Assembly: GCA_910574455.1 (NCBI GenBank)
Contig: CAJSYZ010000007.1
Location: forward strand, 1,302,001 to 1,366,000
Direction of reading: 5' to 3'
DNA from: Trichaptum fuscoviolaceum
Taxonomy: Eukaryota > Basidiomycota > Agaricomycetes > Hymenochaetales > Trichaptaceae
DNA length: 64,000 nt
Under the pieces are notes generated by a model that saw only the letters and a program-made list of their open reading frames with translations, was not told the origin of the DNA and did not search any database. This document shows, one piece after another, positions 33,435 through 44,549 of the stretch (position 1 is the stretch's first letter; every line of letters begins with the position of its first letter). The position numbers were made by a program, and so were the translations under genes.

Positions 33435-34581
33435 TCAATCATACTTGATGCAAACGCGTCTATGCTCCGCCCAATCGAGTCTCTGGTGTTCTGCACTACA
33501 GTAAGACACGAGCTTACATTTGCTACACCTTTTTCGTGGAACTGCATTCTTGGCCTCGTCTTCCATTGCAACACCGTCTACGGAAAAGCAAACTCTGCAT
33601 TCCGCCCAGTTGCAGACCTCGAACGAATATCGATCACCTTGCGAGGGTAATACTATTGCGGATTCCATACCCTTGCACGGCAAACGCACCATCTCGCAGT
33701 CATCCCCGCAGTCTGGATCCGGGCAGCCCGTAGGAAAGCTGTTGAAGATCTCTTCGCTGGGAACGTACATTTCGTGAGTGAAGAACACTTGCGCGTAGGA
33801 TTTGTGATGGTGAGAGTTGATAATGATGAACCGAGGCTTCTTTTCGTTCAGAATACCTCGGAACGTGATGTCCATCTGAGTGAGACATGGCAGGCGATCG
33901 TTGACACGCAACATCTGCTCTACACGAGCACCTGTGGTTTCTTTCGTGAGGAACTCGACGTACTATGTCTGCGAATGAAATACGCACGTTCGCGCCGAAT
34001 TTTCCGCTCCAGACTAGGCTTGCAGGTACGGCCTCCGTTTGCACTGCAGACAAGCTTGAAGTATTCGGTAACCTCATCCAACTCGGCTTTTGTCAGGTCG
34101 GCGAATATTATCCAGACATCTTCACAGCCTATTTCATGCATTCCCCGAAGAAGCATAAGTTCTGGCATCTTCATAATATGTTAGCTTCGAGGCGTATAAA
34201 TGCATTGCGACGCACCATCGAGAATAGGAGTTTAAGCAGGTGCTGTTCATGATCTCGCCATAGCTTATGATAATATATATGAGTTGTCCATGTGCGATCG
34301 AGCGGAATGACACGCGCGGTGTCGACCGTCCGACAGAAAATGTTTTCGGGAGCAAATTCTCCCGTATTCCATGCAAGTAATTGACCGCGTTGACAGTGGG
34401 GTATCTCATGCCCCCCGCGTAGCTTTTCAAACCAGTCCAAGAATTGTTTATGGTGACGTTTGAACCAGGCCTCAAGCAACGCACTCGCAACATTGTCTTC
34501 GAACGTCTTGCAGATGAGTTCGCTCATAGAGAGCGGGGGTGGAGCAATGATGGGATAACGATCCCCCACTGAACACTGCAT
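33435..34581 (-). CDS. MYND zinc-finger protein
   Basis: Spliced exons give about 330 residues. The C-terminus is a MYND finger: CRVCFS, RCSKCKLVSYCSAEHQRLDW, then AEHRRVC, with the stop a few residues later. Upstream blocks typical of expanded Agaricomycete MYND proteins are PELMLLRGMHEIGCEDVWII and LTKAELDEVTEYFK. A clear intron begins after LLKLLFSM (GTGCGT donor, GCTAAC branch site). The role is unknown; MYND fingers bind proline-rich partners. The start could be 34581 or the inner ATG at 34527. Confidence 0.75.
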
Positions 34582-34809
34582 TTTTCAAGGAGAATGAGAG
34601 GGCGACAAAGGGGGTGAAATATTAATGACCACGAAGGTGATAAGGATCGAGAATCGAGTATTTTGAATTTCGAAAACGCCCACATCGATGCGCGTAAATG
34701 CCGACCCTAAATAAGCTTGAAGTCGTGACTTCGGTCGCGTCCATCGCTGCTGCGACGATAAACCGACTTGGATTTCCAAAGAAACAGCCTATCGCCTTTA
34801 CCGTCTAGC

Positions 34810-35906
34810 ATGCAACTTTGCACCCAAACCCAGATGCAGTCAAGTCTTTTCTTGAGCGGCTCATCTTCAAGCCACCACGCATCCAGCTCGAGGAAAGATG
34901 CGCATCCTACAACGCGGGGTCAACGCTTGAACGCGGATAGCATTCTGCTATTGGCGAAGTCTACTCTGCAGCCGATCGCTTGCGAGTGCATTGATTGCGA
35001 CGTCGTACTCAACTCGTGGAATACTTACACTAGGGTACGGAAGTAAAAGAGTTCTTGGGCGTTACGAGTCTGATACCATTTATAGCACGTGCAACGAATT
35101 CATCACAGAAAGGTAACCTCCGACTCGGTCGCTCACTCCCAGGTATCCAATTCTAGCACCGGGAAATAAATACAACGTGTACTAAACGCTCATATAAGGT
35201 CTTCCGCTGCGAATGGAAGAGATGCGCCTTTCGAGACTATTCAACACGTGAAGAACTGCTGAGGCATATCGACCAGACTCACCTGTCTCATATCTCGCTG
35301 CCATGTCCTATCAAGAGTAAGTTGACTTCTTCTGTAGCGTTTTGGGCGCTCATACAATCTCTCACTGGATCAGATTGCAGAGAAACATTCAGTCGACAGC
35401 AACTCTTCTTCGTGCATTTTACTGAACATCATAACGGACTGGAGAACACCACTATAACATCGACAATCCTCAAGCCTTCCGCATCACTTTCTCCACCTCG
35501 ATATAGTGCCCTAACCCTACCCCTGACCCATGCCACTGGCATTCCAACATACACTATCCAAGCACCCTTTGTCAAACCAGCTAAGGCAAAGTTGCCACAT
35601 GGTCCCTCATTGAGCTTTTCTCAATCTCAAGCTTCCAAGAGACACAAACATGTCCGCTTACAGTTGAGTCAGGCTGTGCAAAACAATGTTGACCCTGATG
35701 ATGACTCTGAGGAGGTGGTTGACTTTTCTATTGATGATATCTGTCGAGAAAACTTGGAACATGAGGAGATTGTTATCCATCCTACAACAAAGATGAAGAT
35801 GGATAAATCTCTATCATGTCCAGTGTGGATTCAGGGGGTTTCCTCTTTAGAGACACCGGATACCATTGGGATTAAAATTATTGAATCACAGTTTTCAGGC
35901 ACTTAG
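34810..35906 (+). CDS. C2H2 zinc-finger protein, three fingers
   Basis: Four exons give about 310 residues. Finger 1: CIDCDVVLNSWNTYTRHVQR then IH. Finger 2: CEWKRCAFRDYSTREELLRH then IDQTH. Finger 3: CPIKDC with FFVHFTEHH. Each has two Cys and two His with the usual spacing, and the C-x4-C form of fingers 2 and 3 resembles fungal regulatory fingers. The C-terminal half is Pro/Ser-rich then acidic (DPDDDSEEVVDFSIDDICRE), a possible activation region. Likely a nuclear transcription factor. Start is the first ATG in the open frame. Confidence 0.75.
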
Positions 35907-36110
35907 TTATGCCCTCCAGATCCAAAGAAATTTAGCTTTCATTTGGCATATTTCTGCTATTCATCAACATTCATGTACTTCAAGTGCACTTTGCTATCAC
36001 AATGCTTTCAAGATATTGTAGTATCTTACCCATCTAACTATTAAATATTAATCTGGCCACATATTGTAGAGTTAAACATGTATTACAGTTTCTTATATGT
36101 ATATATATAA

Positions 36111-37355
36111 TTAAAATGTGGACTTGGAATAATTGCGCCAAATCTGCCATGGAAGTCGGACATTTTCTCGTCTTTGAAGGTTTGTGTCGAAGGCATTAAA
36201 ATTTGAAGCTTCCAGTCGGTGTAGGAAATTTTGAACGGGTGTCTTTCAAACAAACAAATCAATGTGTGCAACTGAGTTTGCGTACTCGGAATACGTACAG
36301 CTCCGAGGAACACTGGCATTGCTTCTCGCGGAACTTGGATTTTCCCATCTTGCTTGAACATGTCTCGGGCAGTTATTAGATGGTCGTTTGCAACCACGGC
36401 AAATTCGTACACAGCGTCTTCGATCCCAGCGGCATTGGCGCCATGGCGAAAGACATCCTCCTGATTTACGTGGTTTTTAGCAGTGATACTTGCAGGTATA
36501 ACCATGAAACCTTTCGACGCGTGGTATGGGAGAGCACGTAGCAGAGTCGTGAGCGTTTGAGATATCCCAACATGTGATGCGGCATGGGCGAACGTGTCAG
36601 AGGATGAGAGACCCAGTACAGAGAGGAGAAGATAATTGAGTGTCGATGACGTTGATTCGGCATGCGCTAGGAGGGAGTCCATGTTCAGATGAGCAGGCGA
36701 ATTTGACTCCACTTCCTATGAGATGTTAGTCCGGTGCCGGGCAAAACTTAACACAAGAAAACGTACTCGAGCTTCAACTACACGCTTTAAATGATATGGG
36801 GCGATGTGGACCGTCTTCGATGCCTCACTTAAAGCAATAGCGATCGGATGCCGTGGCGGAGGCCTACGCTGAAGAGCCATGAGTCTCAGCGAATCCATAT
36901 CATAGGATGACGACGCACCTCGATGAGACTTTGCACGACGTCTTTCCAAAACTGAAACCTCATCTGCCCTATTATCGGATTGGAGACTGTGTCCTGCACC
37001 ATAGCAAGTTCTACCTTATGAAGATCAATCTCCGAAACCCATACATGACAGCTGAAGAAGTTCGACACACATAGAAAGCTCGAATTGCGAAACAGGCAGC
37101 CTGCAAGCTCCTCGGAAAGAATTGCGAGATTAGATATGAGTCCATGTCATGTTTCTTGACGAAGTCCCTGCAGTAGGAGAACGGGTCTTGAGAACCACCG
37201 GGTACTGAAGACGAGGAGGAGCTGGTTGAATAAGGTTGACTTGAGGAATGCATTCGAGCTGAAGGCCGAACCCCAGGCTTCGATATAGCTCGCCCATGCC
37301 AGCGTGTAACTGACACTCGACAGAGCCGGGTTTTTTGAATTACTGCGACTGACAT
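36111..37355 (-). CDS. Complex I assembly factor NDUFAF6-like (squalene/phytoene-synthase fold)
   Basis: Several exons give about 340 residues. A basic Ser-rich leader (VIQKTRLCRVSVTRWHGRA) suggests mitochondrial import. The body has DPFSYCRDFVKKHDMDSYLI, YLISQFFPRSLQAACFAIRA, NPIIGQMRFQFWKDVVQ, TSSTLNYLLLSVLGL, HVGISQTLTTLLRALPYHAS and the terminal VRLPWQIWRNYSKS. This is the NDUFAF6 subgroup of the SQS/PSY superfamily, needed for complex I assembly in animals. The start at 37355 leaves 134 bases to the SDHAF1 ATG; an upstream in-frame ATG at 37451 would leave only 38. Confidence 0.85.
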
Positions 37356-37489
37356 GGAGGGGTAAGGAAAAGTTGAAGTAACTGGAGTGACGTTTGCGTC
37401 TGATTTAGACTCTGGCACGCGGCGGACTTGGCCAGATTTTGGACCCGCCAACTACCACAACCTTCCTACAAACCGTTTCTTATGTGAAT

Positions 37490-37844
37490 ATGTCGAGGAG
37501 ATCAGGATTGCAGAAGGAGGTACTGTCTTTATATCGACGGTGCGCCAAGTTTTTCTGGGTTTATTACTTCCTCCAGTAGCTAACCTATCACCGACAGAGC
37601 ATTGCGCTTGGTTGCAACAAAACCTGAACGAACTCAACCGAAGTTTCGCGCATTTATTCGCTATACGTTCCACCAGAATGCCATGTCCGTTTCACCTCGC
37701 AACGTCACTGCCATCGAACATTTGATGAGAAAAGGACGACGGCAGATAGAGCAGATGGAGGAGCCAGCGGTAAGAGACTGTTGGTTTGGGAAGGATGTAC
37801 AGGATTGGGCAGCACAAAACCCCGGAAGGAAACGAGAAAAATGA
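37490..37844 (+). CDS. SDHAF1: Succinate dehydrogenase assembly factor 1 (LYR protein)
   Basis: Two exons (37490-37548 and 37598-37844) give 101 residues. The N-terminus reads SGLQKEVLSLYRRCAKALRL, with the LYR motif just before the intron. Then come KPKFRAFIRYTFHQNA-like QPKFRAFIRYTFHQNAMSV and AIEHLMRKGRRQIEQME. This is the LYR-motif Fe-S delivery factor for Sdh2 in the mitochondrial matrix. The first exon is short and its frame differs from a longer overlapping open frame, so it is easily missed. Confidence 0.92.
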
Positions 37845-37915
37845 GTTCCAAAGCATGAGATTGGTGCGAAAACGAACAATTAACTATATAATTGTAATGT
37901 AATTGCATTAAAGGC

Positions 37916-38843
37916 TTATGGTTGAGATACGGTTGAACTCGCAGGTTCAGCGACAACTGCCTCGGCAGGTGTTTTACTTCTCTCTTCCAGCCTTCTCTGA
38001 GCTGTCCTCCGCCCCCTAGGTTGGATCTGTTGCACAGAGACGCCTGACGGGTCTACAGTCGGCACATGCACCACATCATCTGCCTTTTGCGCCTCCAATA
38101 AGGCCTTTGCCTTTGCCGCTGCTGCTCTCAATCGTCTCTTCCTTCCCTCTTCTATCCGCTTCTGGTCTTCCAGCCGTTGTTGTCGTTGGATTGAGTATGC
38201 GTCTTCGTATGCATGCATCCTCTCGCTGAGGATGGTCTTGATACGTGCCATTGTTTTCCGGCACTATCAGGCAATATCAGTATCGATTAGCATAGATAGT
38301 AAGAACTACACGCACCCTTCGATCCTTTTCAGCGACGTCGAGGTACTGCTCGCTTATGCCGAGCCTTTTGGCTTCCGCCCTCTGAGTCGCAAGTAAATTT
38401 CGCTCTCGGAGAACGATATACCACAAAGTATGAAGATCCTTGAAGGATTTACGCCGTAGTTCTATGGGATTCCAGCTTCGTCCTATGGAAAGAAGGCAAT
38501 GAGATTTGTTTGCTAGGAATTCTCAACCCAAAGAGTTGTACCCACCGACAGCCGTGCCTGGCCTCAACTTGCTCTCCACCACTTCATACGTAGGGACATC
38601 GTCGACAACAAGTTGTCTAAAAAACATAAAGAGGCCATGATCCTTGTCAACTGGGATGTTCAGCTGAGGTCGAGCTGGCTTTTCCAAAGCCTTTTGCTCG
38701 AGAAACAACTCGTAACTCTTCTCCTCGTCAACCTGAGACGTCGAAGGCATAGCAGTCTCCGTTGCGAAGCATCTCGTTAAGCTGACCACACGAGCTTGAA
38801 TGGGCCGTTGCCTCACGATATGAGAGCGTAAAGCTGCGAGCAT
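37916..38843 (-). CDS. Mitochondrial ribosomal protein L47 (uL29m)
   Basis: Exons give about 270 residues. The leader [20 protein letters not shown] fits mitochondrial import. The MRP-L47 block is [20 protein letters not shown] followed by [20 protein letters not shown]. The C-terminal part is basic and helical ([35 protein letters not shown]). It is convergent with SDHAF1, with 71 bases between stops. Confidence 0.9.
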
Positions 38844-39017
38844 TGAAAATGAGAAGCAGTCAGACAAAACAGTAGACGGTATTATAGAAGCGAACTTCAG
38901 CTCATAAAAGTAATAGGATTCAAGTGAAAAGGGTCCCAACTTCTATTTTCGGATCGTTTGCGTCACGCGTATAACGCGCTGCGCCTCGCAGTCCTTCAAG
39001 GTTGCTCACTTACCGCC

Positions 39018-42000
39018 ATGTACGAAGATGAGCCGCCACCGCCGTTGACTGTACGATGGATGCGTCCTCAGACAGCGTCTGCAATTCTCGAACTGCCAAC
39101 CGCACCTATAACATCGATTTCGCAGAAAGACATAGGGTGGCAGGCTTTCACCGCTGAAGAGAGTGAACTGTGCGAGGCGGCGTGGCAGAAGCTCTCCAGT
39201 GAAGACAGGAGACGGGCGGAAGAAGACGAGGATGAAGATGATGAGCAGAGGACATCAAATGACATTGAAGACGATGAGGAAGATATAGTCGGGGTGTCCA
39301 TTGCAAAGGACAAGCTATTCGAGGTTGATGTTAGGACTATGCGTGTAAGTCTCTCTTACCTAGACAAATGTATGCCTTTCTTACAGTACATAGTTGAGGC
39401 CAATATATTGGAAGATGAATGCGCCACCTATCAAAGTATTTCGTGGCACTTGGTTCTACGATGATGTCGGTGATATTCCCTCTAGTGCATTTCCTGCCTA
39501 CATTAAACATATGTCTTGTCTACTTAGCACCGACCGCTTCCAAAGGCTGACTCGCGTCGGCTTGAACATATCTATCATCGAGTTAAGCCGTGGCTATCGT
39601 CTTATCAACTAGAGCTTTCTACAGCGTTGGAGCTTGGCCCTGAGGCACATGCAAAGCTAAAACAGAGTTTCGATGATATAACTAGTGTCGTCTTCGAAGA
39701 CAGTACTAAGGCATACCTAATAACGTTAGTAACGACTTTACAGCGTAATAACGTGAAAACTCGAAGTTGACATCTACTCAGGAGTAACTCGTCAAGACGT
39801 TTCTTCAGCTTCTTTCCTGGGTCTTCAAGTACTTCCCATCCTAGCACAGCGTCTTATTACCCGAACTCTACCGTAGTGTACAGGGGATACGATGCAGCAC
39901 AGACTGTTTCTGAACGGCCGAAGAGCCCTTCGAATGGCGATATTGTGCCGGCGAAGCGTAAGGTCGACTTTCAAGATGCCGAAGATTCGCCAAAAGGGAT
40001 TGCAATGAACTTTAAAGAAGAAGAACGGGAGGTAAAGATGGCGGACCAGGAGCGACGAAGTCCCTCAGGTACACCTTGTCGATCTCCGCCGCCTGTCGGG
40101 AATGAGGGCAGCGAGGAGATCACAGATCTCGTCTTGATAATTCATGGTATCGGACAAGGGGTATGTCCGAGTTCCAGTATACGGCCTTGGCATAACTAAC
40201 ACGGTGTGTTTGAGTAGTTGGCTCTGCAATACGAGGGCTTCAACTTTGTATATGCGGCCAATATTTTCCGTCAGGTTGCCAGGTTAGAAAATATGCAGGT
40301 GTCGCAGTCAGCGTTACTGACATTTACTCATAGGAAACAATCCGTTACCCCTGCTCTATCATCTATCATGCGGAATCGAAGGGTGCAGTTCTTACCTGTG
40401 CAATGGCGAACTAATTTTCAGCTAAATGCCGATGAGGAAAGACGTAGAGAGGATGCAGGCTTAGATAATGATTTTACTCTTAATGGTGTGTCTTACTCAG
40501 CTCTATATTCAATGGCTTATATCGTTTTCAGACATCACGATAAAGAACAGTGTACCATATGTCCGAGATCTTATGAACAAGGTCCTTATAGATATCCCAT
40601 ATTTCATGAGGTAAGCGAGATATAGCTCTTCTGATCAATATTTAATTTACATTGTCTTTAGCCACCATAAAGATAAGATGATTAGAGCTGTGGGTGTCTG
40701 ATGTCGATCCCTTATACACTCGCTAATTTTACTTATAGGTGGCGAAGCAAGCGTAAGCTGCATTGTTGCACCGACGTCCCGCTTACTCAAAGCGTTCGCA
40801 GAAATCGAATATACAGGCTTTGGTGTGCTCGAAACCCAGGGTTTGAGACTCGGGGCAGGGTGGTCTGTATTATTTTTTGATCTCAATGATTGTCGGCCTT
40901 CTCACGTACTGTTGTGATAGCGCAGCATTTGATGGCGCATTCACTCGGCGCAGCCTTGGCTGGTCACATCCTATCAAACCAACCAACGATACAGCCTCCT
41001 TTATCTGATATGAATACGGTTTACTTGAAAGAATGCCAGGATTTGTTCTTATTCAACACGAGGTACCATAAATGCACATGCTTTATCAAGTTGTTATCTA
41101 ACCTTCCTCAAGCTACATCTTCATGCTCGGGAGTCCCTTCCCTCTGTTTGTTCACATTAATCGGACGCAAGCTATCGCGAGGAAAGGAAGGGAAAGGACA
41201 AAGAATTCACCTCCAGATGAAGCCGTAAGCATTTAGTTGTCATATTGAAAATCCAATTATTTATGAAATCAGTATGATAAAGTAGGATTATTTGGGTGTT
41301 TAGCGGTACGTCGATTACACTAATTAGATCAAGTATTCAGTCGATTTACTCGCGCTTAGGTTGATTCTGTCTATAACATTTTCAACCCATCGGACCCCAT
41401 TGCGTGAGTGAAGACACTCCCTGATGCCACTTCGTATTGATTCCTGCCTAGATATCTACTGAATCCATGTGTTGACGCGAGGTAATGTGATGCCGGGAAC
41501 ATCATGCCTCCCTTTTAATTCAATGACTGGCTTCATAGGAAAGCAAGAGATTTGCCCCCGTCCGTGATCAAGAACGTGAACACACCTCTATTCACGTCAT
41601 TCTCGTCCCGAGTGACGCGAATATTTGAGGGTGTGGTCTCGAGTTCACCACGATCACAAAGCCCATCAAGGCCGGCATTACCCCATAAGGTGACGTCAGG
41701 GTTTGAATTAGGTGGACCTGCTGAAAACATCGATGGGACAAAAGAAGAACGTCGGTATGTCGTCTTCTTGATTGCTTAAGCGTGCTTATCTAAATATTTC
41801 TAGCTTTCTAGCATTGAATCCTCGTGGGACACTCGATTTTGCTCTGCCATCCGAGGGTAATATCAGTACTTACTTCGGTGAGTTGTCCTGTGCAATATAC
41901 CCACTTTGACATTGGCTTACTCGCAATCCTCTTCAGATATGGTCACAGTAAGTGACGGTCGACGGTTAACTTGTCAATGATCTGCTAACATTTTCCGAAT

Positions 42001-42134
42001 TTCTATAGGCTCATTCTGCATATTGGTCGGACCCAAACCTGGCGTCATTTATTCTCGCGGAAATATTTGCGAGGAAAGAAGATTTGGAAAGGACTGGTCT
42101 TGGCGTAGAACCACAAAACTCTCCGGCCAAGTAG
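39018..42134 (+). CDS. DDHD-domain phospholipase (PA-preferring PLA1 type)
   Basis: A long, many-exon gene of roughly 850 residues. The N-terminus has WE-like content (PPPPLTVRWMRPQ) and an acidic block (RRRAEEDEDEDDEQ). Next: IKVFRGTWFYDD, then TDLVLIIHGIGQGLALQYEG, VQFLPVQWRTNFQLN, HHKDKMIRAVAKQANRIYRL, the lipase elbow RVHLMAHSLGAALAGHILSN, VDSVYNIFNPSDPIAYLLNP, and a C-terminal DDHD-type AHSAYWSDPNLASFILAEIF. The elbow starts with Ala (AHSLG) in place of the more usual Gly. The enzyme class hydrolyses phospholipids such as phosphatidic acid at intracellular membranes. The start at 39018 shares a 174-base promoter with mitochondrial L47. Confidence 0.88.
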
Positions 42135-42770
42135 TGCATCTAAATTTTGATCCAAGATTCGCCCCATTGACATCCGAGCCCGTCTCATCCATTGCTATTC
42201 TCATATCAGCATGTTGTTCTTCTAGTCCTTGCTATGGCAGCTATGCAACATAAACTCTGCATAGTTTTCTGCACCTGATACCTAATTCTTGGCTAAGGAC
42301 CCAAGCATTTGCTGAAATAAGCTCAACGAGTCTTTTTATAGGGCATTCTCAAACTATGACGAGCTACGCTGCAAATTGGTAGCCCCACTCTCCCCACTTC
42401 CCGACTAAGCCCTATTTGCTGCTGATCATCTCGTATGCCTGAAGCTCGGGATAAAGCTCTACGTGGCTTGCTGAATAGCCGTAGTACAGCTAAAAAAAGT
42501 GACACAAACTAGGATAATTCCCGCCGGTGGTCCATCTCTTTAAGCCGAACTTCTTCCAGATCGCGACGCAGAACACAAACGTGACCACAAGTGCATCTCC
42601 GAATGTCGCCCGCAGTATGAACAAACACAACCCGCATCTAATTGATGCAGTGCAAGCGAAATGAAGCCTATACAGTCAATAGTACAGTATAGGTTTCTGC
42701 ATGAATTTACCGACGAAGAGTGTCGGCCCCGCTTTGGTTCTTCCGAGAGAACTTCTGAATTTCCAAACGA
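42135..42770. other. Intergenic, no gene seen
   Basis: The 3' flank of the DDHD gene and upstream region of the GH131 gene. No coding signal was seen. Confidence 0.5.
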
Positions 42771-42777
42771 TATAAGA
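42771..42777 (+). promoter_or_regulatory. TATA box candidate
   Basis: TATAAGA lies 79 bases upstream of the GH131 ATG. Pattern match only. Confidence 0.4.
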
Positions 42778-42849
42778 GAAGGATATGTTGCAGCAGCTGT
42801 CTGCACTTGCTCATCCTGTTTCTCTTAGACTCTTAGGTCTCTCGGTATC

Positions 42850-44112
42850 ATGAAGGCTTTCCTTGCTGCGCTGCCTCTCTTCGCCGCGTCCGCACGCGCT
42901 GGAACCGTGCTGTGGAGCGGTATCTTTAACTCTTCTTTCACTACTGCTGATTTCGACCAATGTAAGATATTCTCCTAAGAAGAATTCTGTCCTGCTCAAC
43001 ATACCTTGACAGGGTCCTGGTCAAACCAAATCGAGCCTTGGCAATGGTACATCCATGGTTCGGGCGCCACGTCTGAATATCTTGATGTATCCCCGAGCTA
43101 CAAGAACCCGGCGGACACGAGTGACGCACAAGGTATTAAGATCACGATTGTGAGTTTCTTTGGATAAGTAGAGTTCGAGGTAGGCGACTAAAGCCGAAAT
43201 TTATAGGATGGCACAGCTTTCTGGAACGGTCAGACTATGGAGCGCTCTGAGATCATCCCTCAGACTACACAGAACCTCGGAACCGGCCACCTTTACTACC
43301 ATTTCTCCCTGAAGACCTCTTCCACAAACCCGCCCAACCCGGGCTTCGAACATCAGATCGCTTTCTTTGAGGTCAGTGAAACTTCCAATTTCAATGGGAA
43401 GGAAGATAATTTAGTCGATTATCATTCATAGAGCCACTTCACTGAAGTCAAGTATGGCCTTATCTCTGGCGAGTCTGGCACCACCGACAACCTTCTCCGG
43501 TGGGACGTGAGTTCAAACACACAATGGAGCACGCAACTCGTTCCGGACACTTGGTACAACTTCGCGTACGATATTGACTTCAGCGCAAGCACCGTCGCGC
43601 TCTGGCAGTCGACGGGCGGTGATGACCTCGTGCAAGTCGTTGCACCGGTAAGCGCATCGACGTCGACGAACTCCGCAGATTGGCACATTGGTGAGCTACG
43701 CCTCCCGAACGGCGGCACGGACGCCGATCCTGAGGATTGGTACTGGTCCGGCATCTTCGTCGAGTCTGGTTCGCTCACTACGAGCATCGCGGGTCCGTTC
43801 GCCGGACAAGGTGGATCGGCCGGTTCTGGAACGACCACGACTGCATCAACCTCGACATCTGCGACATCCGCAACTTCAGCGACGTCGACCTCTTCAACCG
43901 TTATCGTTACGACATCCACCTCCACTTCCACCGCCTCGACCCCCGCCCAGACGAAGTACGGTCAGTGCGGCGGAACCGGCTTTACGTGAGTTGTTGTTTG
44001 TATCTTGGCTCGCTCTGTGCTGACTATCGTGATCATTAGCGGCCCAACGACCTGCGTGTCTGGCTCTACGTGCACGGCTGTCTCCCCACCTTACTACTAC
44101 CAGTGCTTGTAA
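42850..44112 (+). CDS. GH131 beta-glucanase with C-terminal CBM1
   Basis: Five exons give about 350 residues. A signal peptide (MKAFLAALPLFAASARAG) leads into the GH131 domain: TVLWSGIFNSSFTTADFDQW, EYLDVSPSYKNPADTSD, FWNGQTMERSEIIPQTT, LYYHFSLKTSS, FEHQIAFFESHFTEVKYGLI and NSADWHIGELRLP. The acids in MERSE and FEHQIAFFES are the likely catalytic pair (inference from conservation). A Ser/Thr linker of about 45 residues joins a CBM1: YGQCGGTGFTGPTTCVSGST followed by PPYYYQCL, with four Cys and aromatic residues, split by one intron. GH131 enzymes cut beta-1,3/1,6 and beta-1,4 glucans; the CBM1 targets crystalline cellulose, so this is a secreted plant-biomass enzyme. Confidence 0.95.
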
Positions 44113-44549
44113 TTTATGGCTTGTGAGGTTGTTTGTCTGTAGTGGCTGGGAAATCTATCATTTGAAGTTGCAAAATATGTATTGAATGTATATGTGTGTC
44201 TGCCAGATGAATCAAAATGATGCATATACTTCAACTTGAATGCAATGCTCGTAAACTTTCAAACCTGAGACTCATGTCTCGGACAATGAACTGGAAGGAG
44301 GGTCGTGCGACGTCGGCTGGGGGAAATGACGGCTTACCTCAGCATCCCTTACCCATATTTGGAAGTTTAAGGAGATGTTTAACCGAGAAGTGCAAGCGGC
44401 GTCATTGAGCAAAGCCAACTGGCTGGACTGTGTGCACCTTCAATTATATCCTTTCCCCCAAGACCCGACACCATGCTTCTTGCTTCTTGACGTCCACCTC
44501 TCGTCGTTGCGCGCACCTGCGCTGCACTCGTGCCCACCGTTCGTTGCAA
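44113..44549. other. Intergenic, no gene seen
   Basis: About 0.4 kb between the GH131 and DUF6533 genes on the same strand. Nothing recognised. Confidence 0.45.

Noticed and set aside
37387..37725. 112-codon plus-strand frame over SDHAF1
   Set aside because: It runs in another frame; the LYR protein needs the 49-nt intron at 37549-37597 and a different frame.
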